Positions 43,369 through 52,420 of a DNA stretch of 64,000 nucleotides are shown here, piece by piece. Each line of letters starts with the position of its first letter. Position 1 is the first letter of the stretch. The position numbers and the translations under genes are program-made. This stretch comes from Paenibacillus sp. 481. Its GTDB lineage: Bacteria; Bacillota; Bacilli; Paenibacillales; Paenibacillaceae. The stretch spans positions 248,001 through 312,000 of the forward strand of contig NZ_CP075175.1 in the NCBI RefSeq assembly GCF_021223605.1, given 5' to 3'. The notes beneath the pieces are model-generated. The model saw only the letters and a list, made by a program, of their open reading frames with translations. It was not told the origin of the DNA and searched no databases.

Positions 43369-45046
43369 TTTGATTCTCCTCTCTGACTATAACTTTTGGC
43401 AGCGTAACGACAATCGTTGTGCCTTTTCTGTATTCGCTTTGTATCATAAGCGTTCCACCAATCAACTCCGCACGCTCTTGCATCGATTGTACGCCGATGC
43501 CATTATACTTGCTGCTTCTGCCTAATTTCATAAGTTTTGCCTTCGACATCCCTATACCTTCATCACGAACTTCAAATCGTATCCGGTCTTGGCATGCTTC
43601 GATGCGAATATGTACGCTGGTGGTACGCGCATGCTTGCGGACGTTGTTCAGCGCCTCCTGCCCGATACGAAATAACGTCTCTTCCATCCCACAGGAAAGA
43701 TCGAATAGTGTATCCGCTGTACTCGTCAGCACGACAAGCCCCTGCCTTTTTCCGTACTGAAAAAGTCCCGTTAATAAGCCTTCCTCTAAGCCAGAAGGGC
43801 GCAATTGCCAAATTAACGATCGCATTTCATCTAACGCATCCGCAGTTAGTTCCTGCATATTGGCTAATGCTGGTTTCACGTGATCAGATACATCAGGAAG
43901 TAAATGTTCGATGCCACTCGCCGTAAGCTTCAGTGCAAACAGCTTCTGGGATACCGAGTCGTGCAAATCTCGAGCCAACCGATTGCGCTCCTCCATTTTT
44001 AATAGCTTCATCCGCTTGCGATAAAGACGGTCATTTTCATAAGAAAGGGCAATATACTCCGCGAGCAACTCCAGCAACTCGACTTGAATGGACACGAAAT
44101 GATCCGCTTGCATACTGCTTACATGTAACACCCCTATTACACGATCTGTCACATTTATCGGAACCGAAATCGAGGTGCAGCCTTTGCCAATATGCTGCTG
44201 CACTCTTCCCGCATTTTTGTGACAAGCTGCCTTATCCGCAGTCTTCCGAATTTGGGATACTCCTTCCTTCATCGCCGCTCTGATTCCATCCTCCAGACGA
44301 TTTGGTGAATACGGCCTCTGTTCGTAACACACTTGACCGTGTTCAATTGCCGTTTTCCTTAGAAGTTGTCCATTTTCCATCATATAAAAAGAGAATAACG
44401 AGCATTGAAAATGACTATTCATCCAGTCCCCTAATAGTTCAGGAATGCGCTGAATGTCCACATATCCACCTAAAGCTTTCGTCAATTCACCTAACTTGTA
44501 CAATTGATCGGCGCGCTGTTTACTGCAGCGAAATAACGTGATACGCTCGATTGCGGCACCAATCTGATAAGCGATCGATTCTAGCACCGTTAATTCCTTC
44601 GTGGTAAAATTCCGCTTCCCTGGGGCTGCGATATTGAGTAGCCCATACGAGCGACTACCTGACGTCAATGGAATGGTCGCATGATGCGTAATCCCTTCAG
44701 TATCACCCCATGAATATGTTCGCGCGTCGTCTAGACGCTTACAGTTGATTGTATTGGTAGCATCAGTGAGCTCACCTTTCCAATACTTCTGCAAACACCA
44801 GCAATTCCCTACACGTATCAGTTGCTTCTCATCAATCTGCAGCGCGGTCGGCAGTCCATAGTCGGCTGCCAGCTCAAAGTGTGGATAAGAATCAATTAAA
44901 AAGATCCATCCCGCCTGCAAACCCGTCAGCTCGATCAACGTCTTTAGTACGCTGACCAACATTTCATCAAGTTCTGTCGACTTGTTAATCGTTTCCGCAA
45001 TATGTTTAAATGCTTGTAATTCATCAATTTCAAATTGCTCACTCAA
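43334..45046 (-). CDS. Soluble GAF-domain histidine kinase (HisKA_3)
   Basis: A 570-residue cytoplasmic kinase without membrane helices. In order: GAF domain 1 (about 10-165), GAF domain 2 (about 195-330, Cys-containing), HisKA_3 with EERNRLARDLHDSVSQ and phospho-acceptor His362, and HATPase_c (about 455-560). The upper part of the long frame has no ribosome site; TTG 45046, with GGGATG upstream, is my best start, though ATG 45082 is possible. Several Cys residues in GAF1 (CWCLQ, INCKRLD) could serve redox or metal sensing. It partners the downstream response regulator, whose gene it overlaps. Confidence 0.85.
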   Translation of the reverse strand: MSEQFEIDELQAFKHIAETINKSTELDEMLVSVLKTLIELTGLQAGWIFLIDSYPHFELAADYGLPTALQIDEKQLIRVGNCWCLQKYWKGELTDATNTINCKRLDDARTYSWGDTEGITHHATIPLTSGSRSYGLLNIAAPGKRNFTTKELTVLESIAYQIGAAIERITLFRCSKQRADQLYKLGELTKALGGYVDIQRIPELLGDWMNSHFQCSLFSFYMMENGQLLRKTAIEHGQVCYEQRPYSPNRLEDGIRAAMKEGVSQIRKTADKAACHKNAGRVQQHIGKGCTSISVPINVTDRVIGVLHVSSMQADHFVSIQVELLELLAEYIALSYENDRLYRKRMKLLKMEERNRLARDLHDSVSQKLFALKLTASGIEHLLPDVSDHVKPALANMQELTADALDEMRSLIWQLRPSGLEEGLLTGLFQYGKRQGLVVLTSTADTLFDLSCGMEETLFRIGQEALNNVRKHARTTSVHIRIEACQDRIRFEVRDEGIGMSKAKLMKLGRSSKYNGIGVQSMQERAELIGGTLMIQSEYRKGTTIVVTLPKVIVREENQNGNTNKGSARG

Positions 45047-45216
45047 TGTGCATCCCAGCCTTGTGATGTTTGATCTTAGCATGTTGATTACTAATATATT
45101 CCTGCATCTTATTATGACTACTTTACGGAACCTATTCTTTTTTTGCAATACTTATGCGAGTAGAGTAAGAGCAGAACCCTATTTCATTTGCAATTTTCCC
45201 CTGTCATCATACAAGA

Positions 45217-45251
45217 AAAGACCTCCAAGTCTTTCGACTTGAAGGTCTTAG
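45217..45251 (-). terminator. Terminator after the first YjcZ-type gene
   Basis: AAGACCTTCAAGT pairs with ACTTGGAGGTCTT around CGAAAG; TTTTCTT follows on the minus strand. Confidence 0.75.
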
Positions 45252-45284
45252 GTAAGGAGGTCTTATTTCCACAACATGTTCTAA

Positions 45285-45395
45285 TTAGTTACGGCAGTTG
45301 TTGCAGACAATAATGACTAATAGGATGAACAAAACTAAGATGAAGGAAAAGCTTACGCCTTTGCTTTTTCCGCCGCAGGATCCCCATTCACTCAT
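45285..45395 (-). CDS. YjcZ-type small sporulation protein, copy 1
   Basis: A 36-residue protein with a polar start (MSEWGSCGGKSKG), one hydrophobic helix (VSFSFILVLFILLVIIV) and a Cys-containing tail. This is the YjcZ family pattern, abundant in spore-formers and usually expressed in sporulation. GGAGG-type ribosome site (AAGGAGGGG) precedes ATG 45395. It lies in a 191-bp tandem duplication with copy 2. Confidence 0.85.
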   Translation of the reverse strand: MSEWGSCGGKSKGVSFSFILVLFILLVIIVCNNCRN

Positions 45396-45475
45396 CTTTT
45401 TCCCCTCCTTTATATATTCTTGGTAATCACTTAAAGGTCTTAGGTAAGGAGGTGTTTTTCCACAACTGGTTCTAG

Positions 45476-45586
45476 TTAATCACGACAGCTGGTGCATATA
45501 ATAATTACCAACAGGATAAACAAAACTAAGATGAAGGAAAAGCTTACGCCTCTGCTTTTTCCGTGGCTGGATCCCCATTCACTCAT
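45476..45586 (-). CDS. YjcZ-type small sporulation protein, copy 2
   Basis: A 36-residue near-twin of copy 1 (MSEWGSSHGKSRG, then an almost identical helix and CTSCRD). ATG 45586 has AAAGGAGGG upstream; the frame is open 38 codons further 5' but without a ribosome site. Cys7 and one tail Asn of copy 1 are replaced, so the Cys pattern differs. Probably expressed with copy 1. Confidence 0.85.
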   Translation of the reverse strand: MSEWGSSHGKSRGVSFSFILVLFILLVIIICTSCRD

Positions 45587-45705
45587 CTTTTTTCCCTCCT
45601 TTATCTGTTCTTGGTATATAGTATGCATAGTTTTATAGAATGCTTGGAGACTTGCCTTATATCCATTCATACAAGTTATTAAACTCTGAGTCTTATTCAT
45701 AACGC

Positions 45706-45742
45706 CAAAAAAATCCCGTTCTCCTTAGAGACCGGGATTTTC
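45706..45742 (-). terminator. Terminator after the third YjcZ-type gene
   Basis: AAAATCCCG (minus strand) pairs with CGGGATTTT around a loop, followed by a T run. Confidence 0.8.
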
Positions 45743-45748
45743 AGAGTA

Positions 45749-45850
45749 TTACCACACTTTGCAAAATTCAAGAATGATAATCAACAGAATAAAAAGAACG
45801 AGAATAAAAGAGAAGTTATCATCCTTACGCTTCGAGCAGCAGTCTCCCAT
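45749..45850 (-). CDS. YjcZ-like small membrane protein, divergent copy 3
   Basis: A 33-residue protein (MGDCCSKRKDDN, then FSFILVLFILLIIIL and EFCKVW). It shares the SFILVLFILL helix with the two neighbours but has a Cys-Cys and charged N-terminus. GGGAGGG lies six bases before ATG 45850. It is too short for usual gene callers. Confidence 0.8.
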   Translation of the reverse strand: MGDCCSKRKDDNFSFILVLFILLIIILEFCKVW

Positions 45851-45969
45851 GTAAATCCCTCCCTAACCTTTCTACAATGTTAGTATATGTTAGAGGAAGT
45901 AGATTGATTGGAGACGTGCCTCTCAACAACAATGGATATATAAAAGATGAGACACTTCAATTCCATGGA

Positions 45970-47523
45970 CTAAAATGCTAGACCTGCCCACTGCCAATAG
46001 CCATAGTAGAAAGCAATGATGAGTACGAAATGAATTACGCCTAAATATGCGCTTAACCGCAGCAAATCTTTCGGCTCAAAAGCGGATTGCTCCCCTTCTT
46101 GGAATAGCAAGATAGCTTTGGAGCTCACCGGAAATGTTAAGCAATAATTCATGCCAACTGTACTAATAAACAATACAGCTGTTTCGTTCACTTGCAAGCT
46201 GCTAGCCAGATAGAGCAAGGACGGAATCATAATAATAGCTCTAGTTGTATGAGACGTAATATAAATATGGGATGTTAACGAGAATAAGACGATAAACAGT
46301 AAAATGAGCCATGAAGACTGTAGCTGAATGTTCTGTGCAAATGCGAAAATACTGTCCATTATCCATTTTGCTGCTCCTGATTCGACAAGAGCTGACCCCA
46401 ACGCGAGTGCGGCCCCGACAAATAGGATTAAATTCCATGATACCGATTTGAGTCCATCTTTCCATTTCATTACGCCAATATGCGGCAAGGTTAATAAGAT
46501 AGCTCCAAGCATCGTGACGGTAGCAATTTCGATACCGTGCCAGCTCTCGGTAAGCCAGAGTGTAATAATGATTCCAAATAGTCCGAACGTATATTTTTCG
46601 TTGCGTGTAAATTGCACGCTCACCGTTTCATAAGGAATCGGGCGCTGCTCATCTTCTTTGCGCAGGAACAAGCGGATGACGACCTGACACGAAATGGCGC
46701 TCGCTACAATTCCGAACGGCATCCCCCATAGCATCCATTGCAAAAAGGAAATGCTCTTGCCGTTAAATTGCTGAAGCAAATCAACGGCAATTAAATGCGA
46801 GCCCGCGCCAATCAAGGTAGAGATCGTCGACACAAGTATGATAGTCGGCATTAAAATAGCGAGCGCGCGCGTGACGTCTTTGCTACCGATGGCGCGTGAT
46901 ATCGCCTGGTACACAGGTAGCACGACGGCTGCACGGCCGGATGTGCTAGGGATAAAGAAGGCTAACGCTTGAATGACAAGCGTTAGCAACCAAAATACGT
47001 TCGTGACCGTGCGTGCGCGCTGCACGATCGCATTGGTCAATTTGTGGGCAAGCCCTGTGACTTGCAAAGCCCCGCCCATGATAAACGAGCCAATCATCAG
47101 CCAAATAATATCGGAAGCAAGCGATTTGAACAGTATTTCTTGCTCCACGGCTCCCGTTATGACGGTAAATAATACGCTAACAATCGCAACGTAAGCGGCA
47201 TTCATTCGCGTTGTTGTCCACAACACGATGGCGCTACCAAAAGCGAATAAGCTCATTCTCGCTCCCCAAGCGAGCGAAGCTGGAAGCATAACTAACACAG
47301 CTAGCAGGATAATCAAGCTGAGTGGCAGTAGCCATGAGGCTTCCAAATGGAAGCCCCTTGACGTTTTAGACTCATGCGCTGATTGTGGTGATGCGGTCGC
47401 AGCATATGGATGATGCCCAATCTGATTCTGTGCTTGATCGGAGGCTTGACCGGCTGCCGAATGGACAGCAGATGTTAAAGGGTTCTCCCCTGCATAATCA
47501 GCCTCTTTTCGCAATGTACTCAT
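45970..47523 (-). CDS. SLC13/DASS-family anion transporter
   Basis: A 517-residue membrane protein with about 12 helices after a hydrophilic N-terminal extension (about 65 residues). Family-like motifs include GSFIMGGALQVTGLAHKL, IPSTSGRAAVVLP and LFVGAALALGSALVESGAA. It probably takes up a carboxylate or other small anion, sodium coupled. ATG 47523 overlaps the stop of the glycerate kinase gene as ATGA, so the two are translationally coupled; the longer frame reaching 47613 has no ribosome site. The pairing suggests glycerate or a related hydroxy acid as substrate. Confidence 0.85.
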   Translation of the reverse strand: MSTLRKEADYAGENPLTSAVHSAAGQASDQAQNQIGHHPYAATASPQSAHESKTSRGFHLEASWLLPLSLIILLAVLVMLPASLAWGARMSLFAFGSAIVLWTTTRMNAAYVAIVSVLFTVITGAVEQEILFKSLASDIIWLMIGSFIMGGALQVTGLAHKLTNAIVQRARTVTNVFWLLTLVIQALAFFIPSTSGRAAVVLPVYQAISRAIGSKDVTRALAILMPTIILVSTISTLIGAGSHLIAVDLLQQFNGKSISFLQWMLWGMPFGIVASAISCQVVIRLFLRKEDEQRPIPYETVSVQFTRNEKYTFGLFGIIITLWLTESWHGIEIATVTMLGAILLTLPHIGVMKWKDGLKSVSWNLILFVGAALALGSALVESGAAKWIMDSIFAFAQNIQLQSSWLILLFIVLFSLTSHIYITSHTTRAIIMIPSLLYLASSLQVNETAVLFISTVGMNYCLTFPVSSKAILLFQEGEQSAFEPKDLLRLSAYLGVIHFVLIIAFYYGYWQWAGLAF

Positions 47524-48704
47524 ACGACCGCCTCTTTGAGTCGTGCTCGAAACGCCATTTTGTAACCGACGAGCAACGTACGCATCGCACTTTCCGTACA
47601 ATCGGCTAGCCATTGCTCGGTGAATTGAAATGCTTCTTCCAACGAGGCAGGCATTTGCGAAATGCTCGAAAACGCATCAATTCCATACTCGTAATTAATT
47701 CGCGCACCTTCCCCTACCGTACCTGCTACCGCAATGACTGGTAAACCACGGCGTTTTGCTCGCTTCGCCACTTCAGCTGGAATTTTGCCACGTGGCGTCT
47801 GATAGTCAATACAGCCTTCAGCCGTAAACACAAGATCCGATTCATTTAACAATTGATCCAAATCCATATATTTCATAATAATATCGTAGCGTGCGTGCAA
47901 CTTGGCACCCAGTAAGGCATGTAGCCCCGCTCCTAAACCACCCGAAGCCCCTCCGACCGGAATGTCTCGTACCTGAACACCTAAGTCTCGCTCAATAATG
48001 GCCGAATATTGTTCTAGCGCAGCTTCCAATTGTTGCACTTGTGAAGGTGTCGCCCCTTTTTGCGGTCCGAAAATTCTCGCTACACCATTCTCTCCACATA
48101 GCTTGTTAAACCAATTTCCCGCCACATCCAATTGAACATTATGAATTCGTGGGTCAATACTAGATAAGTCGATCCGATCCAATTCCAGCAAAGAAATAGC
48201 ACCACGGATCACTATCTCTTCTCCTGCTTTGTTATAGAACTTCGCGCCTAACGCTTGCGCCATTCCCGCTCCTCCATCAGATGTGCCAGAATCGCCGCAC
48301 CCGATTAAAATTCGCTCAGCACCTTTATCTAAAGCGGCTTTAATAAGCTCGCCTACCCCATGAGTCGTAGTTCGCCGTGGGTCACGCATCGATCTCGGCA
48401 CTAGCCTTAATCCTCCAGCAGCAGCCATTTCGATAATTGCCGTACGACGCTCATTGTCCCCACCAAGAAATCCAAAATGAGACATGACAGACTGTCCAAC
48501 TGGACCTGTTACTTTAACGTCGTGAATTTGACCTTTAGTCATTCGAACGAGGGTGCGCGTAAATCCTTCTCCTCCATCTACCATCGGCAACTCTACGATG
48601 TTCGCCTCTGGCATTACACGCATAATCCCCGATTTCATACAATGAGCAGCCTTCTCTGCATCTACACTTTCTTTAAAGCCTGACGGCACAATTAAAATCC
48701 TCAT
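47520..48704 (-). CDS. glxK: Glycerate kinase (GarK/GlxK type)
   Basis: A 394-residue enzyme of the GarK/GlxK glycerate kinase family (MRILIVPSGFKESVDAEKAAHCMKSGI; GCGDSGTSDGGAGMAQALGAKF; GGASGGLGAGLHALLGA; TAEGCIDYQTPRGK). It phosphorylates D-glycerate, feeding 2- or 3-phosphoglycerate into glycolysis. It is the first gene of a two-gene operon with the SLC13 transporter, which may import its substrate. No glyoxylate or glucarate pathway gene adjoins it. Confidence 0.9.
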   Translation of the reverse strand: MRILIVPSGFKESVDAEKAAHCMKSGIMRVMPEANIVELPMVDGGEGFTRTLVRMTKGQIHDVKVTGPVGQSVMSHFGFLGGDNERRTAIIEMAAAGGLRLVPRSMRDPRRTTTHGVGELIKAALDKGAERILIGCGDSGTSDGGAGMAQALGAKFYNKAGEEIVIRGAISLLELDRIDLSSIDPRIHNVQLDVAGNWFNKLCGENGVARIFGPQKGATPSQVQQLEAALEQYSAIIERDLGVQVRDIPVGGASGGLGAGLHALLGAKLHARYDIIMKYMDLDQLLNESDLVFTAEGCIDYQTPRGKIPAEVAKRAKRRGLPVIAVAGTVGEGARINYEYGIDAFSSISQMPASLEEAFQFTEQWLADCTESAMRTLLVGYKMAFRARLKEAVV

Positions 48705-48801
48705 TTTGTAGTTTCTCCTCTCACTTCTTCAGATGTCGCTTCCAACAATTTCTATCTTAAAGAATGAAAAGGAAAATCTTATGAGAGTTAGATTAGAAAT
48801 C

Positions 48802-48840
48802 AATGAGAATCTTTGGATAAATATTTGAAGGATTCTCATT
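48802..48840. promoter_or_regulatory. 10-bp inverted repeat between glxK and paralogue C
   Basis: AATGAGAATC (48802-48811) pairs perfectly with GATTCTCATT (48831-48840) across 19 bases, between divergent genes. No upstream plus-strand gene needs a terminator here, so a regulatory site or a 5' leader hairpin is more likely. Confidence 0.4.
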
Positions 48841-48901
48841 TTAGCGTCGCGTCTTATCACTCAGATTCCAAAACATGTATTTCCAATGGAGGACTAAAAC
48901 G

Positions 48902-51022
48902 ATGAATACTTTTGCAAACCGAAGCAAGCTCTTGCTCGTCAGCCTGTCTATGCTTACGATGACGTTCTCTATTTACGGCACCGCGCACGCTGCGAAATCG
49001 CCAGTAGCCGTATCAGCGCCAGCAGTAACACCAGTTCCAGTAGCAGTAGCAGTACCAACATCAACATCAACACCAACACCAACACCAACACCAACATCAC
49101 CAGCATCTGCTTCCAAAAGTACTCTAGCTACACATCAAGGGCCTATTGATCCAAAAGAAGTAGAAGTATTCGCTGATCGTTTGTTTAAATCGTCCAAATT
49201 CAAACATATACCTGGGGCGGTGTTCGTCGTCGTTAAGGATGGCAAAGTTGTATTGAGCAAAGGCTACGGCTACGCCGATATGAACAGCAAACAGCCGATG
49301 GACCCTGAACACACCGTGCTGCGAGTCGCCTCCATTTCGAAACCTTTCGCTTCTACGGCCATTATGCAGCTAGCCGAACAGGGCAAAGTTGATTTGAAAA
49401 AAGATATTAAAGCCTACTTGGGCGACATAACGATTCCACGAAAAGCGGCTGGAAATTTGACGTTAGCGCATCTGATGAGCTACTCTACCGGATTTGATTT
49501 CCCCGATGCTCCAGACTTACCAAATCGATTTAGTACGAAGCAGTACTTGAAACATGTTATGCCGACCGTTGTCCGTACACCTGGCGAGACGTATATGTAT
49601 GATAATTTCGGTTTTGCGCTGCAAGGTTATATCGTTGAAAAAGTGACAGGTGTGCCGTTTATCGAATACGGCCAACAGCATGTGTTGAACCCACTCGGGA
49701 TGACGAACAGCGGCTTTGAAGTCACTCCCAAATTGAAAGCGAAATTGGCAACTTCATATAATAGTAGTAAAAAAGTCATTCCTTATTATGAATATACGAA
49801 TCCAACAGCAGCTAGTGGCGGGCTCGTGTCAACTGGAAATGACATGGCTAAGTTTATGAATGCTTTTTTACAGAAGGGCGCAATCGGCAATAAGAAGACG
49901 CTATTAACACCCGAAAGCGTCAAGCAAATGCTTCGTCCACAGGTCGCCATTCATCCACAGGTGACGAATACATCCTTCGGTTTTGAAACGTACTATCATG
50001 AAGCACATAACGGACAATATATTATAGGCAAAGGCGGGGATTTGCCGGGCTTCTCTTCATGGATGTGGATGCTGCCTGAACAGAACACGGGAGCATTTGT
50101 CATTTTCAATACGAATGACGGTGTGGAAGATCATTTGCGGCACTATGTATTTAAATCGTTTATGGATCACTATTATCCGCAACAATCCGTTACCACCAAG
50201 CAAGTTAGCACCAAACAACAAGACTTAGCACCATTTGAAGGCAGCTATCGTGAATTAAGAATTGGATTTATTTTGTCTCACATCAAGGCGACAGCAGATG
50301 GACAATTGGAAGTCAGTCATGCTGTGAATGGAAAGACAACCTACCGCCAAGTCGAGCCACTGCTGTTCGTCAATGACAAAGGCGAAGTGCTTGCCTTTAA
50401 AAAGAAAAAGGATGGCTCGATCGGTCATATGTACAATGGTCTAGTCGCTTGGTCCGAGAAACTGGAAAAGCCGACGCAAGCCGTGACTGACGTTGCGGTT
50501 AATCATCCGTACTACCGTTATATTTTGGACTTAAATATGCGGGGTGCTATTCAGACCGATAATGGCGCATTTAAGCCAAACCAGCAAATGACCCGCGCTG
50601 AGTTCGTATCTCTGCTCATACAAGGGCTGCGCTTAAAGCAATCTAACACGAAGGTTCAATTGACTGACGTTGTTAATCATACTGCGGCTAAAGACATCCA
50701 GACAGCTATAGAATGGGGAATCATCACAGCCGATAAAGGTGGGAAGTTTTATCCGAACGAAGTGATCACTCGTCAAGAGGCGGCCGCTACGCTGTGGCGT
50801 ATTTCGAACACGCTACTAGGCAGTAAAGAAAAAAATGCGGCATTACGTGGCAAGACTGATGCATGGGCGCTGCCAGGTGTAAAGTTTATTGTCGCTTCCA
50901 AAAAATACGGGCCGGAAATTAAGCCAGCAGCTGACGGCACCGTTGACTTCGAATCGAAACGAGCCTTGCTGCGGCAAGAGGGCGCGGCACTTATTAGTTC
51001 CTTTTTAGCAGACCCTTTCTAA
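48902..51022 (+). CDS. Class C beta-lactamase-like serine hydrolase with SLH repeats (paralogue C)
   Basis: A 706-residue third member of the family at 32431-36830. Signal peptide (1-30, AHA), a Pro/Thr/Ser/Val/Ala low-complexity linker (about 31-75), S12 domain with Ser144-x-x-Lys147 (ASISKPFAS), YDN and GKGGDLPGF, beta domain, and three SLH-like repeats from about 530. The nucleophile motif differs from A and B (SISK instead of STTK). ATG 48902 follows GGAGG nine bases upstream. The linker is encoded by hexanucleotide repeats (ACCAAC and variants). Probably surface anchored. Confidence 0.88.
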   Translation: MNTFANRSKLLLVSLSMLTMTFSIYGTAHAAKSPVAVSAPAVTPVPVAVAVPTSTSTPTPTPTPTSPASASKSTLATHQGPIDPKEVEVFADRLFKSSKFKHIPGAVFVVVKDGKVVLSKGYGYADMNSKQPMDPEHTVLRVASISKPFASTAIMQLAEQGKVDLKKDIKAYLGDITIPRKAAGNLTLAHLMSYSTGFDFPDAPDLPNRFSTKQYLKHVMPTVVRTPGETYMYDNFGFALQGYIVEKVTGVPFIEYGQQHVLNPLGMTNSGFEVTPKLKAKLATSYNSSKKVIPYYEYTNPTAASGGLVSTGNDMAKFMNAFLQKGAIGNKKTLLTPESVKQMLRPQVAIHPQVTNTSFGFETYYHEAHNGQYIIGKGGDLPGFSSWMWMLPEQNTGAFVIFNTNDGVEDHLRHYVFKSFMDHYYPQQSVTTKQVSTKQQDLAPFEGSYRELRIGFILSHIKATADGQLEVSHAVNGKTTYRQVEPLLFVNDKGEVLAFKKKKDGSIGHMYNGLVAWSEKLEKPTQAVTDVAVNHPYYRYILDLNMRGAIQTDNGAFKPNQQMTRAEFVSLLIQGLRLKQSNTKVQLTDVVNHTAAKDIQTAIEWGIITADKGGKFYPNEVITRQEAAATLWRISNTLLGSKEKNAALRGKTDAWALPGVKFIVASKKYGPEIKPAADGTVDFESKRALLRQEGAALISSFLADPF

Positions 51023-51039
51023 TTACACATGGCTAAAAT

Positions 51040-51098
51040 GGCGAAATCTTCTCAGCATTGTATCCAATGCAGCGGGGAGTGATTTCGCCTTCTTCTTT
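51040..51098 (+). terminator. Terminator after paralogue C
   Basis: GGCGAAATC (51040-51048) pairs with GATTTCGCC (51081-51089), with an inner GCATTG/CAATGC stem, then TTCTTCTTT. Confidence 0.7.
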
Positions 51099-51187
51099 CC
51101 GCTAACGCTTGCCCGTGCATTTCTCTGTCCGCAGCGTGTAACCCAATCGAGCTATAATCCATATACTGAGCCATTACACAGTACAGT

Positions 51188-52213
51188 TTAGATAGTATAC
51201 AAAAATCGAGCATACTGTATCGGGCGCATATACACCTCATCTTGTTTGTCGAGGCCTTCATATAGATCTTTTTGTGGCTTTCCATTAAGTTCAATGATCC
51301 ACACTTGTTCGTCGTTATCCAACGCAAAATCCACGCTAAACTCACCTAGATGATAGCTCGTTTCTGTCTCTATTATTTCTGCGGTTCTTAAACTAATGTT
51401 GTAAATGGTGCCAATGATAGCATAAACCTTTTCGGGTGGATACAATTGATGAAGCACTTCTAGCGATAAACAAGTCTTTTCGCAGATACTTGTGTTATAA
51501 CTGCCTGTATAAGCAATTCGACTAACGAGATTGGTTACAGACCATAGTCCACTCTCATTTTTTTGTACAAGGGCTCGAATATCGAAATTCTGCTTGTTTA
51601 ACTGTCCCAATTCGACTCCTTTTTGAATGATATAGGGAGTGGAGCCGATTAGCTCTTGAATATTTTTATGATATTGCTCCACATCTCCTACTATGACATC
51701 AGGTGCGAAATAATGAAGTCCGATGTGGATTTCTCCTGATTCCATTAGCTCTACACGATATACCCCTTTGCCTTTATGTCCACAACAAGGTTTAAAATAT
51801 ATGACTTTATAGACTTCCAAAAATTGAACTGCATTCTCCTGATTGTAGAGAACGGTGTCCGGTAAATAGTCAACAAGCCATTTGCTTAAACGACTATATA
51901 TCTCGTGTTTGTTTAATTGGTTAATGTGATTGAAGCACTTATTACTTCCGATTTCAGTCTCCAAACGTTGGATCAATGCTTGATCGGTATGATAGCAACG
52001 ATTGTAAATAACTTGTGGAAAAGAGAGCTTGCTCAGCACCCATCTTCGGTTCGACCGATAAAGTCCGATAACGCTTTTCTTTTTCCAGTTGATGGAGGAA
52101 GGGGTGAAGCAAAATAATTTCAAATTGGTCGTATTATGTTGAAGATATTTTCGAAGAACATGCTTCCTAAGTTTAGGGTTTGCAACCATAATGCCTACAT
52201 AATTGTTTTTCAT
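51188..52213 (-). CDS. YheC/YheD-family endospore coat-associated ATP-grasp protein
   Basis: A 341-residue ATP-grasp protein (YFKPCCGHKGKGVYRVEL as the phosphate-binding lysine/Gly-rich segment; VDFALDNDEQVWIIELNGKPQKDLY with Glu and Asn metal ligands near the C-terminus). The YheC/YheD family is associated with the endospore coat in Bacillus; the ligated substrate is unknown. GGGGGC precedes ATG 52213. It lies divergent from a collagen-like gene, supporting a spore-surface locus. Confidence 0.85.
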   Translation of the reverse strand: MKNNYVGIMVANPKLRKHVLRKYLQHNTTNLKLFCFTPSSINWKKKSVIGLYRSNRRWVLSKLSFPQVIYNRCYHTDQALIQRLETEIGSNKCFNHINQLNKHEIYSRLSKWLVDYLPDTVLYNQENAVQFLEVYKVIYFKPCCGHKGKGVYRVELMESGEIHIGLHYFAPDVIVGDVEQYHKNIQELIGSTPYIIQKGVELGQLNKQNFDIRALVQKNESGLWSVTNLVSRIAYTGSYNTSICEKTCLSLEVLHQLYPPEKVYAIIGTIYNISLRTAEIIETETSYHLGEFSVDFALDNDEQVWIIELNGKPQKDLYEGLDKQDEVYMRPIQYARFLYTI

Positions 52214-52335
52214 TTATGATTTGCCCCCATCATGTTGAGATAAAGCGCCCTAAACTAGGGTATTCAACAAAACTGGACGTGTATAGACAAGAATATACTG
52301 AACCGAAATTAATTTACGCACAGAGTGTTGCCACC

Positions 52336-52352
52336 TAGAATAACTTATTCTA
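52336..52352. promoter_or_regulatory. 17-bp perfect palindrome upstream of the collagen-like gene
   Basis: TAGAATAACTTATTCTA: 8-bp arms around one base, also readable as a 7-1-7 repeat like Fur/PerR-family sites. It lies between the divergent YheC/D and collagen-like genes. Confidence 0.45.
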
Positions 52353-52359
52353 ATTTCCC

Positions 52360-52388
52360 TTGGGTAAAATCACAGCCCCCTTACCCAA
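52360..52388. promoter_or_regulatory. 8-bp inverted repeat upstream of the collagen-like gene
   Basis: TTGGGTAA (52360-52367) pairs perfectly with TTACCCAA (52381-52388), 13-base loop containing CCCCC, without a T tract. It could be an operator or a leader hairpin. Confidence 0.4.
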
Positions 52389-52420
52389 TGACCATCAAAC
52401 CCTAAGATAGGAGTGTTCAC

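Larger units (their letters stand above)
45242..45620. repeat. 191-bp tandem duplication carrying the two YjcZ-type genes
   Basis: The two units share flanks as well as genes: AAGGTCTTAGGTAAGGAGGT starts each, and the start codons are exactly 191 bp apart. Divergence is concentrated in the 3' ends of the genes. Confidence 0.85.
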
